From an uncultured Flavobacteriia bacterium (GTDB lineage Bacteria; Bacteroidota; Bacteroidia; Flavobacteriales_D; Crocinitomicaceae), in the NCBI GenBank assembly GCA_937975705.1, contig CALJTX010000012.1, positions 62,001-126,000 on the forward strand: DNA of 64,000 nucleotides, read 5' to 3'. Position numbers and translations under genes: made by a program. Below the pieces are notes generated by a model. It worked only from the letters and a program-made list of their open reading frames with translations, ran no database searches and had not been told where the DNA came from. Below, piece by piece: positions 24,524 through 32,669 of the stretch (position 1 is its first letter; each line of letters opens with the position of its first letter).

Positions 24524-27043
24524 TTATTTGATCAAAACGTTGGCCCCGGTAGATTCATTGAACCATATGTATTCCGTACTGACTTGTCCGTCTCTTGTAA
24601 AATAAGTTTTGCCGTTTTCATCGGTTGTTTGTTCATAGACCACACCGTATCCATTCGGATCTACTACTACCCTGCGGATGATCACTTTGGTCACATACCC
24701 TTCTTTATTCTTCAATTGATATGTCTTTTCAGTTAGCGTATTGGCTGCAAATAGGACTCCGTTTTCGTCGCGAAGGTAATTGGGAGTGGTCTTGAGTTGT
24801 AGCGTTGAGGCGGCTGTTTGCTGGATTTGCTCGTATTGTGTCTGACCACCATTTGTCGCATTCTCTTGCTCCACTTGTTTGGTGTAGGACACCACCTGAC
24901 TGCGCTGATCGAGTTCACTCCTTACTTTTTCATCGGTAATGGCTTGTTGTTTGAGTTGCAGCTCTTTTTCATTTTGAATGACGTTGAGGCGGTCAAGTTC
25001 TGCTTGTTCGCGCACAGCTGCAGCTTGTTTTTCATTTTGAGATTGCTCGTCTTTGGCGTCTTTCCAAGCCGTAAGGTTTGTTTCGTTTTCTTGCTGACGC
25101 ACGGAGGTGGCAGCAGCGCGGTTGGTGACCGCCACTTCATGGGCTTGCATATTTTGGGCCTGATTGACTTGAAGTGTATTTTGGGTGGCCGTATTTTGCT
25201 TGGTGTTGAGCTCGCGCTGCGCGCGTGTCATTTCTAGCTGAGCTGTAGTTTCAAAAGAACCTACTTGCGCGTTTTGCTGCGAAAAGTAATTTTGATATTC
25301 TACTTCAGTACGAATTTGCTGTTGGGTCCGATACGGAGCTTCTTGTTTGGCATCGCGCGTTTGCTGCAGGTCATTGAAGGCCATGGAGTTTTCTCCGCTG
25401 ACGGATTCTCCGGGTGCAGATAGCTTTATACCCATTGGCTCTACAGCTACATCTTCTTTGTTTGCAGCTGGTTTAACTGGTGTGAGTAGCGTGCGCAAAG
25501 AGTCTGCGCTTTTCTCCAAAACGGACACTTCGTTCTGACTCAAGTATTGCTGTTGGGCCTGCGCACTCATTTGGAGTTTTTCTAGGGCTTTGAGCGCTGC
25601 AGCGTTGTCCTTGGCTTTCACTAATTGATAGGCATTTTTGCGCGCAGCATAATACGCCTCCATGGTAGCAATCTTTTCCTTGAGTTCAATGACTTCTGGC
25701 TCATTTTGACGGCTTTTCATGGGGTCTGAATTCAGAATGGACTTCGCCGTCCCGTATGACTGCGGGCCTTTATTGAAGTTTTCATTGGCTTTTGCCAATT
25801 GGTTTTGGTATACCTGTGACATCGAGGAAATCCCTTCTGTAACGCGTTTCATACCTGCTTGCAGTTCTTTAGAATACGAATCGATGAGGGCTTGTTTGTG
25901 GAAAAGTGCAATTTGTTTGTCGGCACTTTTGTAGGTTTCAAGTGCGAGTTCGTATTTCTTTTGAAGGTATTGGTCGTTGGCCAACTTCATGGTTTTCTTG
26001 AGTTCAACCTCATTTTGTATATCAAAACGCAGGTCTTTCAAGAGGGTGAGTTGCGTATTGACTGTTTCTTTTTCCGTAGGTTTGATTTGCTGCGCTTCTT
26101 TGTATTTCGCTTCTGCCTCATCGTACTTTTTAGCGGTAATCAAGGCGGCAGCAGCCTGCATGGCTTTCTGAAAAGCTTGCGTTTTGGCTTGTGCATCAGC
26201 GGCCTCATTGCGCAATTGTGTAATTTGCTGACGCTCGGCATTCACTTTTGGTTGATTTGGTATCAGGGCGTCTGCTGCTTTGAGCTTGGTTTCGGCCAAA
26301 TTGAGATCGCCAGCATTTTTGGCGGCTATGGCTTCTTCTAGTAAGCTGTTTTGCTGGGCCTCATCTTGGGCACGTTTCAAATCAGCAGCTTTTTGATCGA
26401 TGATTTGCTTTTTCTTTTGACCCGCAATAGCATCGTCTGGGCGAATGAGCAAAATGGAATCTAAATAGGGAATGGCGTTATCTGGTTGGCTAGCCGTTAT
26501 TTGCTGATTGGCCAGTTGCATCAGGCGCGCCACTGCTTTTTGATCGATGGCCAGCTGATAGGCCTCTTTTGCTTTGGCATCTGCATCAGATTTGACCAAA
26601 GGTACTTGCACCAATGCTCCTGCAGACCAAACGTATTTGTCGGTGACTTGATTCTTTGCGAAATTGAGATCTACATCGGGCTTGAGCTCATAAAGTTCAC
26701 AACTCAGGTTGCGCGAAAGCTGAAAACCGTTTGGCTTATTGGCCTGACCTTGCATGGTAGTGAGGTCAAATAAAATGTATTTGGTGAGATAGCCTCCTTT
26801 GGTCAGGCGCAGTTGAATGGGCAGCCCCTGCGCTATTTTAGCCGAAACATAAAATTGACCGCTTTGGTTGCTGAGTACTTTTGTCAGGACGGCATCTTGC
26901 TGCATGAGGTCAATGCTTACCCCATAAAGCTCTTTGCGGTCAAGTAAATTGGTTGTGCGGCCTTCGATAACGACAAGGAAATCGCGTTGAGCGAGAAGCC
27001 CAACAGGCAGACACAAGAAGACAAGTATGAGTAATTTGATCAT
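24524..27043 (-). CDS. Large exported protein: carboxypeptidase-regulatory-like, TPR and coiled-coil regions
   Basis: I do not recognise a named family. The 839-residue product starts at ATG 27043 (MIKLLILVFLCLPVGLLAQ) with a signal peptide. Residues ~20-110 look like a beta-sandwich (VVIEGRTTNLLDRKELYGVSIDL, YLTKYILFDL), as in CarboxypepD-regulatory-like domains. Residues ~150-400 are alanine-rich TPR-like helices (LANQQITASQPDNAIPYLDSILLIRPDDA). Residues ~510-760 are Gln/Glu/Asn-rich and probably coiled coil. The last 90 residues are beta-rich (YLRDENGVLFAANTL, DENGKTYFTRDGQ). It has no T9SS domain or lipobox. It may be a periplasmic scaffold. mpl follows after 4 nt, which hints at a cell-envelope role. 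Confidence 0.75.
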   Translation of the reverse strand: MIKLLILVFLCLPVGLLAQRDFLVVIEGRTTNLLDRKELYGVSIDLMQQDAVLTKVLSNQSGQFYVSAKIAQGLPIQLRLTKGGYLTKYILFDLTTMQGQANKPNGFQLSRNLSCELYELKPDVDLNFAKNQVTDKYVWSAGALVQVPLVKSDADAKAKEAYQLAIDQKAVARLMQLANQQITASQPDNAIPYLDSILLIRPDDAIAGQKKKQIIDQKAADLKRAQDEAQQNSLLEEAIAAKNAGDLNLAETKLKAADALIPNQPKVNAERQQITQLRNEAADAQAKTQAFQKAMQAAAALITAKKYDEAEAKYKEAQQIKPTEKETVNTQLTLLKDLRFDIQNEVELKKTMKLANDQYLQKKYELALETYKSADKQIALFHKQALIDSYSKELQAGMKRVTEGISSMSQVYQNQLAKANENFNKGPQSYGTAKSILNSDPMKSRQNEPEVIELKEKIATMEAYYAARKNAYQLVKAKDNAAALKALEKLQMSAQAQQQYLSQNEVSVLEKSADSLRTLLTPVKPAANKEDVAVEPMGIKLSAPGESVSGENSMAFNDLQQTRDAKQEAPYRTQQQIRTEVEYQNYFSQQNAQVGSFETTAQLEMTRAQRELNTKQNTATQNTLQVNQAQNMQAHEVAVTNRAAATSVRQQENETNLTAWKDAKDEQSQNEKQAAAVREQAELDRLNVIQNEKELQLKQQAITDEKVRSELDQRSQVVSYTKQVEQENATNGGQTQYEQIQQTAASTLQLKTTPNYLRDENGVLFAANTLTEKTYQLKNKEGYVTKVIIRRVVVDPNGYGVVYEQTTDENGKTYFTRDGQVSTEYIWFNESTGANVLIK

Positions 27044-27087
27044 GGCAAACAACGGTTAGTCAAATGAACCAATTCAACGCAATTTGG

Positions 27088-27095
27088 TACATTTG
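27088..27095 (+). promoter_or_regulatory. -7 box of the FAD oxidoreductase gene
   Basis: TACATTTG fits TAnnTTTG. Transcription would start near 27100, giving a leader of about 36 nt before ATG 27136. Confidence 0.5.
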
Positions 27096-27135
27096 TTTCA
27101 GACACAAATTTGCTAAAAATCAACGAGTAAAAAAA

Positions 27136-28257
27136 ATGCTGCGCTATGATCAATTGAGTTACTGGGAACGCGAGCAATATCTCGTCGGAAATACCTTTGT
27201 TATTGTGGGGGCTGGGCTGGTCGGGATGTCCACTGCACTCTCACTTCATGCCCGCTTTCCAAATGAGAAAATAACGGTACTTGAACGCGGCTATTTGCCA
27301 ACAGGTGCAAGTACCAAAAATGCAGGTTTTGCTTGTTTTGGCAGCCCTACTGAATTAAAAGATGACCTTGAAAACATGTCCGAAGAACGCGTTTGGGAAA
27401 CCGTAGCGCTCAGACTTGAAGGTCTGGAGTTGCTTAAAAACCGAGTAGACCTCCGGCTGATGGACTACAAAAATTGTGGTTCCTGGGACCTAATTGGCGC
27501 ACAAGAACCAGACCTCGATCCCAATTTTATTGCCGAACTGAACAACCAATTCAAAACGCGTTTTGGTTTAACTGAAGTTTATCATAAAGACACCGATTTT
27601 CAAGCAAAATTTGGCTTCAAAGGTTATCGTTCAGCTTATTTCAATGCGCATGAAGGAGCCATCAATACGGGCAAAATGATCGCTCAACTTTACCAACAAT
27701 GCATTGCCGCTGGCGTTCAATTCCTATTTGCTACAGAAGTGAAAGATTGGCTGTCTACTGAAAAGGAAGTCTGCATAGACACAACTTATGGCCAGCTTTA
27801 TGCCCAACACCTTTTCTTGTGTACAAATGGTTTTGCGCAAGCCTATTTTCAAGACGAACTCAGGCCAGCGCGCGCACAAGTAGTGGTCACCAAACCCTTG
27901 GCACATCAGGTCAAAGGCACTTTTCACAGTGACCGCGGGTACTATTATTTCAGAGATCTTGGTCAGCGCATTTTATTGGGTGGTGGACGGCAGCTCGACT
28001 TTCAAACCGAAACCACAACGGCATTTGAAAAAAATGAACTGATCCTTTCGGCCTTGCTGCACAAACTCCAAGAAGAGATCTTACCCGGCCAGGCTTTTGA
28101 AATTGATTATGAGTGGTCTGGGATCATGTGTGTGGGTGCCGAAAAAAAACCTATTATTCGCTCCTTGAACAAAAACGTGCACGCAGGTGTTCGAATGGGA
28201 GGAATGGGTGTAGCCATAGGTTCAGCCGTTGGAGCAGCCTTAAGTAAATTGGTTTAA
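27136..28257 (+). CDS. FAD-dependent oxidoreductase (DAO family)
   Basis: DAO-family flavoproteins oxidise amines or D-amino acids, or act as demethylases. The 373-residue protein starts at ATG 27136 (MLRYDQLSYWEREQYL); an upstream in-frame ATG at 27064 would lie before the predicted promoter. The dinucleotide-binding motif VIVGAGLVGMSTAL is at 21-34, followed by the VLER adenosine-binding end of strand 2 and GASTKNAGFACFG, typical of the glycine-oxidase/sarcosine-oxidase group. The C-terminal GVRMGGMGVAIGSAVG closes the FAD site. The substrate is unknown. It is 1 nt from the DUF2452 gene, so the two probably share a transcript. Confidence 0.88.
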   Translation: MLRYDQLSYWEREQYLVGNTFVIVGAGLVGMSTALSLHARFPNEKITVLERGYLPTGASTKNAGFACFGSPTELKDDLENMSEERVWETVALRLEGLELLKNRVDLRLMDYKNCGSWDLIGAQEPDLDPNFIAELNNQFKTRFGLTEVYHKDTDFQAKFGFKGYRSAYFNAHEGAINTGKMIAQLYQQCIAAGVQFLFATEVKDWLSTEKEVCIDTTYGQLYAQHLFLCTNGFAQAYFQDELRPARAQVVVTKPLAHQVKGTFHSDRGYYYFRDLGQRILLGGGRQLDFQTETTTAFEKNELILSALLHKLQEEILPGQAFEIDYEWSGIMCVGAEKKPIIRSLNKNVHAGVRMGGMGVAIGSAVGAALSKLV

Positions 28258-28258
28258 T

Positions 28259-28735
28259 ATGAAGCAAGCAAAGCAGACAAACGAAGAATTTATCAATCCG
28301 ATAGATGCAGATAAAATTGCTGTAGATCCGCATTTGCTCCCTTACGCCCACACGGTTGGCGGGGCAGTCATTAAGCCAGAAGACACCGGCAAACTCAAGG
28401 GCCGCGCCCTCAGTGCCATGAACCAACAAACCGACATGCAGCTCTCTCAAATTTATGAGCAAATGCAGTTATTAGCGGCCCAGGCCAAAAAAATACAAGT
28501 GCGCAAATCCATTTCGGATTATATCTACCAAACAGAGCTGCGCTTTGAACCGCTCATCAACCATACCTATCACCTCTACCGCAAAGCAGACCAAAAACTC
28601 ATGCTTTCGCTCATTGGGCCAAACGCTTGGGGCAAATCTGGCCAGGCACTCACCTATCTGGCGAGCGTCAAATTACTTGCAGACCACACATGGGAGGTCT
28701 TGGAACAAAACCCTGATTTCGATTTTAACGGATAA
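28259..28735 (+). CDS. DUF2452 family protein
   Basis: The 158-residue cytoplasmic protein has no signal peptide. It shows the order NPIDADKIAVDPHLLPYAHTVGG, a central helical segment with QIYEQMQLLAAQAKKIQ, and LRFEPLINHTYHLYRKADQKLMLSLIGPNAWG, which match my memory of the DUF2452 family. Its function is unknown. The His- and Tyr-rich HTYHLY stretch is conserved-looking. It follows the FAD oxidoreductase by 1 nt and its 3' end overlaps the convergent yaaA gene by 11 nt. Confidence 0.8.
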   Translation: MKQAKQTNEEFINPIDADKIAVDPHLLPYAHTVGGAVIKPEDTGKLKGRALSAMNQQTDMQLSQIYEQMQLLAAQAKKIQVRKSISDYIYQTELRFEPLINHTYHLYRKADQKLMLSLIGPNAWGKSGQALTYLASVKLLADHTWEVLEQNPDFDFNG

Positions 28736-29474
28736 ATACCAGGTCGTTAGCCCCTGATTTTTCTGAACTGTATTGATAGCCTAAGTCAGTAAAATTCTTG
28801 ACCTCCAAAGGCGCGCTTACATTGTTCATTGCGCACCAACGTGCCATGGTTCCGCGGGCTTGCTTAGAAAAAACCGACACCGATTTCAATTGCCCATTTT
28901 TCATTTCGAAGAAATGTGGAGTAAGGAGCCTTGTGCGCAACCTTTGGTCTTGCAATACATCGCTGTATTCTGAACTGGCTAAATTGAGAATTTGCTCGCC
29001 TTTTTGCAGCTCTTTTAATAGGTATTTTTCTACAGGGCCCCTCCAAAAAGTGTATAAAGATTGGCCCGCTGGCGCGACGCCGCGCTGCGCCATTTCCAAG
29101 CGATAAGGCTCTACCCTTTCCGCTGCGCGCGAGACACCATATAAGCCCGATAAAATCAAGAGCGTATCGTGAAGATATGCTAAATCTTGGGGTGCCAACT
29201 GCTCGGCATTTAAAGCCTTAAAAGCCTCTCCAATATAGGCAAACAAAGCAGGCGCACCATTGGCTTTATTTGATTTTGAGCCCCATTTTTGGGTCAGATC
29301 AAACGTTTCTAGAGCCTTATCTTCAGAGAGTTTCATCTGAGCTTGAAACTCAGCTACAGACCAACTTTTCAATACGGCCATCAGTTCTTTGCGCTCTTTT
29401 TGAAAGCGCGAAGACGCTACAGTACCTTGCGGAAAAGACCGCATGAGTTTCGCCGGAGACAAAAGGATTTTCAT
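28725..29474 (-). CDS. yaaA: Peroxide stress protein YaaA (DUF328/UPF0246)
   Basis: YaaA lowers free intracellular iron under hydrogen peroxide stress and protects DNA. The 249-residue product begins MKILLSPAKLMR, the family's N-terminal signature, and carries ALFAYIGEAFKAL, LLILSGLYGVSRAAERVEPYRLEM and NLASSEYSDVL, all typical. The length is normal. The start is ATG 29474; a TAAATTTA box lies 6 nt upstream on the minus strand. It is a single gene, convergent with the FAD oxidoreductase/DUF2452 pair and divergent from the SprB-repeat gene. Confidence 0.95.
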   Translation of the reverse strand: MKILLSPAKLMRSFPQGTVASSRFQKERKELMAVLKSWSVAEFQAQMKLSEDKALETFDLTQKWGSKSNKANGAPALFAYIGEAFKALNAEQLAPQDLAYLHDTLLILSGLYGVSRAAERVEPYRLEMAQRGVAPAGQSLYTFWRGPVEKYLLKELQKGEQILNLASSEYSDVLQDQRLRTRLLTPHFFEMKNGQLKSVSVFSKQARGTMARWCAMNNVSAPLEVKNFTDLGYQYSSEKSGANDLVFIR

Positions 29475-29553
29475 GGGGTGTAAATTTAGTCCAAAGTGCC
29501 TATTTTTTGAATTAATTTTTATAATTTCAGCGTGCTAAACTCAAAACTACCCT

Positions 29554-32500
29554 ATGAAACTACGCTTACTCATTGGTCTGCTCAGCCTCACTAGCCTCGT
29601 ATTTGCTCAAGAAGCCACCTTTTATGGCTACGTAAGCCCCGGTACAGCAACTTTAGTGCCTGCACCAAGCAATCCAGATCCAAAGAAAGAAGTCGTCATT
29701 CCGAACTTTAAAGGACGTGAACTTCCTGTGCAAATCAGCAGCAATGCACACCAACCCGATTGGGTTTGGCAACAACACGGCCAAAACAACCAACAGAAAA
29801 CAACCTCGGCCAGCTTACTTTGGCAAGTGCAAGGAATTGGCAATGGTATCTCCCCTCCTGACCCAACCGGTGAAGCCGACTCTACTGTTTACATCCAAGG
29901 CACAAATGCCGGTAGCGGTGGTTCGTACAAAATATTCAACAAAACTACCGGTGCGGCTATCAGCGGCACGCTTGTTATGGCTTCGCTCAGCAGCCCAACC
30001 GTTACAGGTTTAGGCGACCCTGTTATCCTTTACTACAAAACGGCCAAACGCTGGATCATCACACAGTTCTCATCAACTGCCCAAAAGAAGCTCCTGGTTT
30101 ATGTTTCTCAAACCAGTAACCCACAAGGTGCTTATTATTTTTATCAGTTTACGTGTCCTAACTTCCCGGATTATCCAAAATGGAGTATCTGTGAAACTTC
30201 AGACGCCTTACTCGCCACCACAAATGAAGGCGGGCCGCCACGCGTTTACGCCATGAAGCTCAGTGCAATGATATCAGGGGCTACCTCTCCATTCATTGGC
30301 GTTGCTATAGGCTACACCCTCAACGGCTTTGGTTTTCAATCCATTACTCCTGTTGACCTCGAAGGCGATAACGCTGCTCCAACTGGGCAAAAACCACTTT
30401 TTGTGCGCCACCGCGACGACGAAAAACACAGCAATGGCTCGCCCGACAGCCCCACCAACGACTGGATCGAAATCTGGGAAATGACCATCAACTGGACCAA
30501 CAACACCGGAAGCGTTACTAAAATTCAAGATGTTCCGATTACCGAAATCGATTCTGACTTATGTGGGCTCACCAGTTTTTCTTGCATCGCCCAACCGGGC
30601 ACCACCGTGAAGCTAGATCCGCTCCGCGAGGCAGTGATGTACAAAGCACCTATGCGCGTATTCAATGACCACCAAGCCATGGCATTGTGTTTGTCAACAG
30701 ACGTGGATGGCAACAACAGAGCAGGTGTGCGTTGGTTGGAACTGCGCCGCCCCACAGGCAGCACGGGCTCCTGGACTTTATATCAAGAAGGAACCTACGC
30801 GCCAGGCGCTACGCTCAACCGCTGGATGCCTGCCATCAATATCGACAAATATGGCAACATCATGTTGGCCTATTCTACTTCTGGAACCACTGCTCCAGAT
30901 TATCCATCGATCCAAATGACCGGACGCAAGGCCTGTGATCCACTCGGCCAAATGACACTTCCTGAAATGATCATTAAGCAAGGTATGTCTGCCCGCACCT
31001 CCAATACCCGCTGGGGCGATTACCACCACATGTGCATTGACGATTTCGACGGCCTCACCTTCTACTATACCGGTGTCGTGATGAATTCCAATAACAATAT
31101 CGTTACAAACGTTTCGGCCTTCAAAATGAACCCGGATAGCCTCGATTTAGCCATTCTTAACGCATTTACCACCCAAACTGGTGGCATTTGTGGGGCGAGC
31201 ACACAAATTGCTGTTGTCGTTGAAAATAGAGGTGTAAACGCCGTAAATACTTTTTCAGTTTCAGCGCAAGTAGGAAGCGCTAGCACAACGACGCAATCTT
31301 TTACGAGCACCAATCTTGGAAGCTACCAACAAATCGATACGATCTACATTACTGCTTCAGGTCTTGTACCGGGTACCAACACACTCAATCTTTTGCTATC
31401 CAATGTCAATGGAAGTGCCAATGATGAGAACACTTGCAACGATGCCTTTGCCTTGAACCTTTCAGTGATTGGCGCCTCAAGCACTACCGTTAACCCAGTT
31501 GTCAGTCAACAACCAAGTTGCAACACCACGAACGGCGAAATTCAATTGGTCGCCAGCGGAATCAACAGCCCTTTTACTTATGCTGTCAATAATTCAACTC
31601 CACAAAGTTCCAATACCTTCAATAACTTGGGCGCTGGCACCTACAATTACACAGTTACCGACAATCAAGGTTGTGCCGTGTCTGGTACGTTTACGATAGC
31701 GGCAACAGCCACTATTAACGCAACAATTACCCAAACCACCACCATTGCTTGTGCAGGTTCACAAACAGCGAACTTAGTCGTTACACCTGCTGGTGGCGCT
31801 GCACCTTATAGCTTCTCTATCAACAGCGGAGCTGACCAAGCGAGCAATACATTCATTAATTTGGGAGCGGGTACCTACACTATTGGCATCATTGATGCCA
31901 ACGGCTGCTCTACCACCTTGACTTATCTTGTAAGTGAACCAAGCCCATTGAATGTCAGCATGATCCCAACAATGATCAGTTGTAACGGCGCAAACGACGG
32001 CGCGCTCAATTGCCAAGTTTCTGGCGGTACAAGCCCTTATACTTATGCACTCAATGGCGGTGCTGTAACAAGCAGCCCGGTATTTACCAATTTATCTGCT
32101 GGTGCTTACACCCTGACAGCGATTGACGCCAATGGTTGTCAGCAAAATTTCACCAGCACCATTACAGAACCTACGGCACTATCCTTAACGGCAAGCACAA
32201 CGGTTTCTAATGGCAATGACGGCACTATCGCGCTTTCGGCTAGCGGAGGAAATTCGCCTTACACCTATTCTATGGATGGCCAAACATATTATTCGGGCTC
32301 ATTCTTTGCAAGCTTAGCCATTGGTACTTATACATGCTATGTCAAAGACAACAACGGTTGCGTCACAACAATAGAAGTAACAGTAAATAGTTCAAGCTTA
32401 TCAGAACTTTCTTTTGAAATGATTTCGCTCTATCCAAATCCGAACAATGGTGTTTTTGAATTGCAAATTGACGGCATCAAGAGTGCTGCTTTAGAAGCTA

Positions 32501-32667
32501 AGTTATTCAATATGCAAGGACAGCACATTGCGAGTTTCCAATTGAAAGCCAACAATGGAAAAGTAATGCAAACCATTGAACTGAGCCCAAAAATTGCAGC
32601 CGGTAGTTATTATCTTGGTATTTACGACCAAGGCCAAAGCGGCCTACTACAATTCATTAAGGAATAA
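29554..32667 (+). CDS. Secreted SprB-repeat protein with T9SS sorting domain
   Basis: The 1037-residue protein has a signal peptide (MKLRLLIGLLSLTSLVFAQ), an N-terminal beta-rich region (~20-520; WQVQGIGNGISPPDPTGEAD, GLGDPVILYYKTAKRW) resembling the propeller of other secreted Bacteroidota proteins, a CARDB-like beta domain (~530-635), four SprB repeats at ~640-945 (each with SPYTY-like and GTYT/GAYT...DxNGC cores), and a T9SS type A sorting domain from ~950 (ISLYPNPNNGVFELQIDG). SprB repeats occur in the gliding adhesin SprB, so a surface adhesin is likely, but four repeats make this far smaller than SprB. It is a stand-alone gene. Confidence 0.87.
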   Translation: MKLRLLIGLLSLTSLVFAQEATFYGYVSPGTATLVPAPSNPDPKKEVVIPNFKGRELPVQISSNAHQPDWVWQQHGQNNQQKTTSASLLWQVQGIGNGISPPDPTGEADSTVYIQGTNAGSGGSYKIFNKTTGAAISGTLVMASLSSPTVTGLGDPVILYYKTAKRWIITQFSSTAQKKLLVYVSQTSNPQGAYYFYQFTCPNFPDYPKWSICETSDALLATTNEGGPPRVYAMKLSAMISGATSPFIGVAIGYTLNGFGFQSITPVDLEGDNAAPTGQKPLFVRHRDDEKHSNGSPDSPTNDWIEIWEMTINWTNNTGSVTKIQDVPITEIDSDLCGLTSFSCIAQPGTTVKLDPLREAVMYKAPMRVFNDHQAMALCLSTDVDGNNRAGVRWLELRRPTGSTGSWTLYQEGTYAPGATLNRWMPAINIDKYGNIMLAYSTSGTTAPDYPSIQMTGRKACDPLGQMTLPEMIIKQGMSARTSNTRWGDYHHMCIDDFDGLTFYYTGVVMNSNNNIVTNVSAFKMNPDSLDLAILNAFTTQTGGICGASTQIAVVVENRGVNAVNTFSVSAQVGSASTTTQSFTSTNLGSYQQIDTIYITASGLVPGTNTLNLLLSNVNGSANDENTCNDAFALNLSVIGASSTTVNPVVSQQPSCNTTNGEIQLVASGINSPFTYAVNNSTPQSSNTFNNLGAGTYNYTVTDNQGCAVSGTFTIAATATINATITQTTTIACAGSQTANLVVTPAGGAAPYSFSINSGADQASNTFINLGAGTYTIGIIDANGCSTTLTYLVSEPSPLNVSMIPTMISCNGANDGALNCQVSGGTSPYTYALNGGAVTSSPVFTNLSAGAYTLTAIDANGCQQNFTSTITEPTALSLTASTTVSNGNDGTIALSASGGNSPYTYSMDGQTYYSGSFFASLAIGTYTCYVKDNNGCVTTIEVTVNSSSLSELSFEMISLYPNPNNGVFELQIDGIKSAALEAKLFNMQGQHIASFQLKANNGKVMQTIELSPKIAAGSYYLGIYDQGQSGLLQFIKE

Positions 32668-32669
32668 GC

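Noticed and set aside
24818..26341. Two hydrophobic Phe/Leu-rich plus-strand frames (139 and 160 codons)
   Set aside because: Shadows of the Gln/Glu/Lys-rich coiled coil on the minus strand, which reads as hydrophobic codons in reverse. Not membrane proteins.
27064..27135. ATG 27064 as start of the FAD oxidoreductase
   Set aside because: It lies upstream of the predicted -7 box and gives 24 residues unlike the family; ATG 27136 matches the normal N-terminus.
29554..32667. Calling this protein SprB itself
   Set aside because: SprB is several thousand residues with many repeats; only four repeats are present here.
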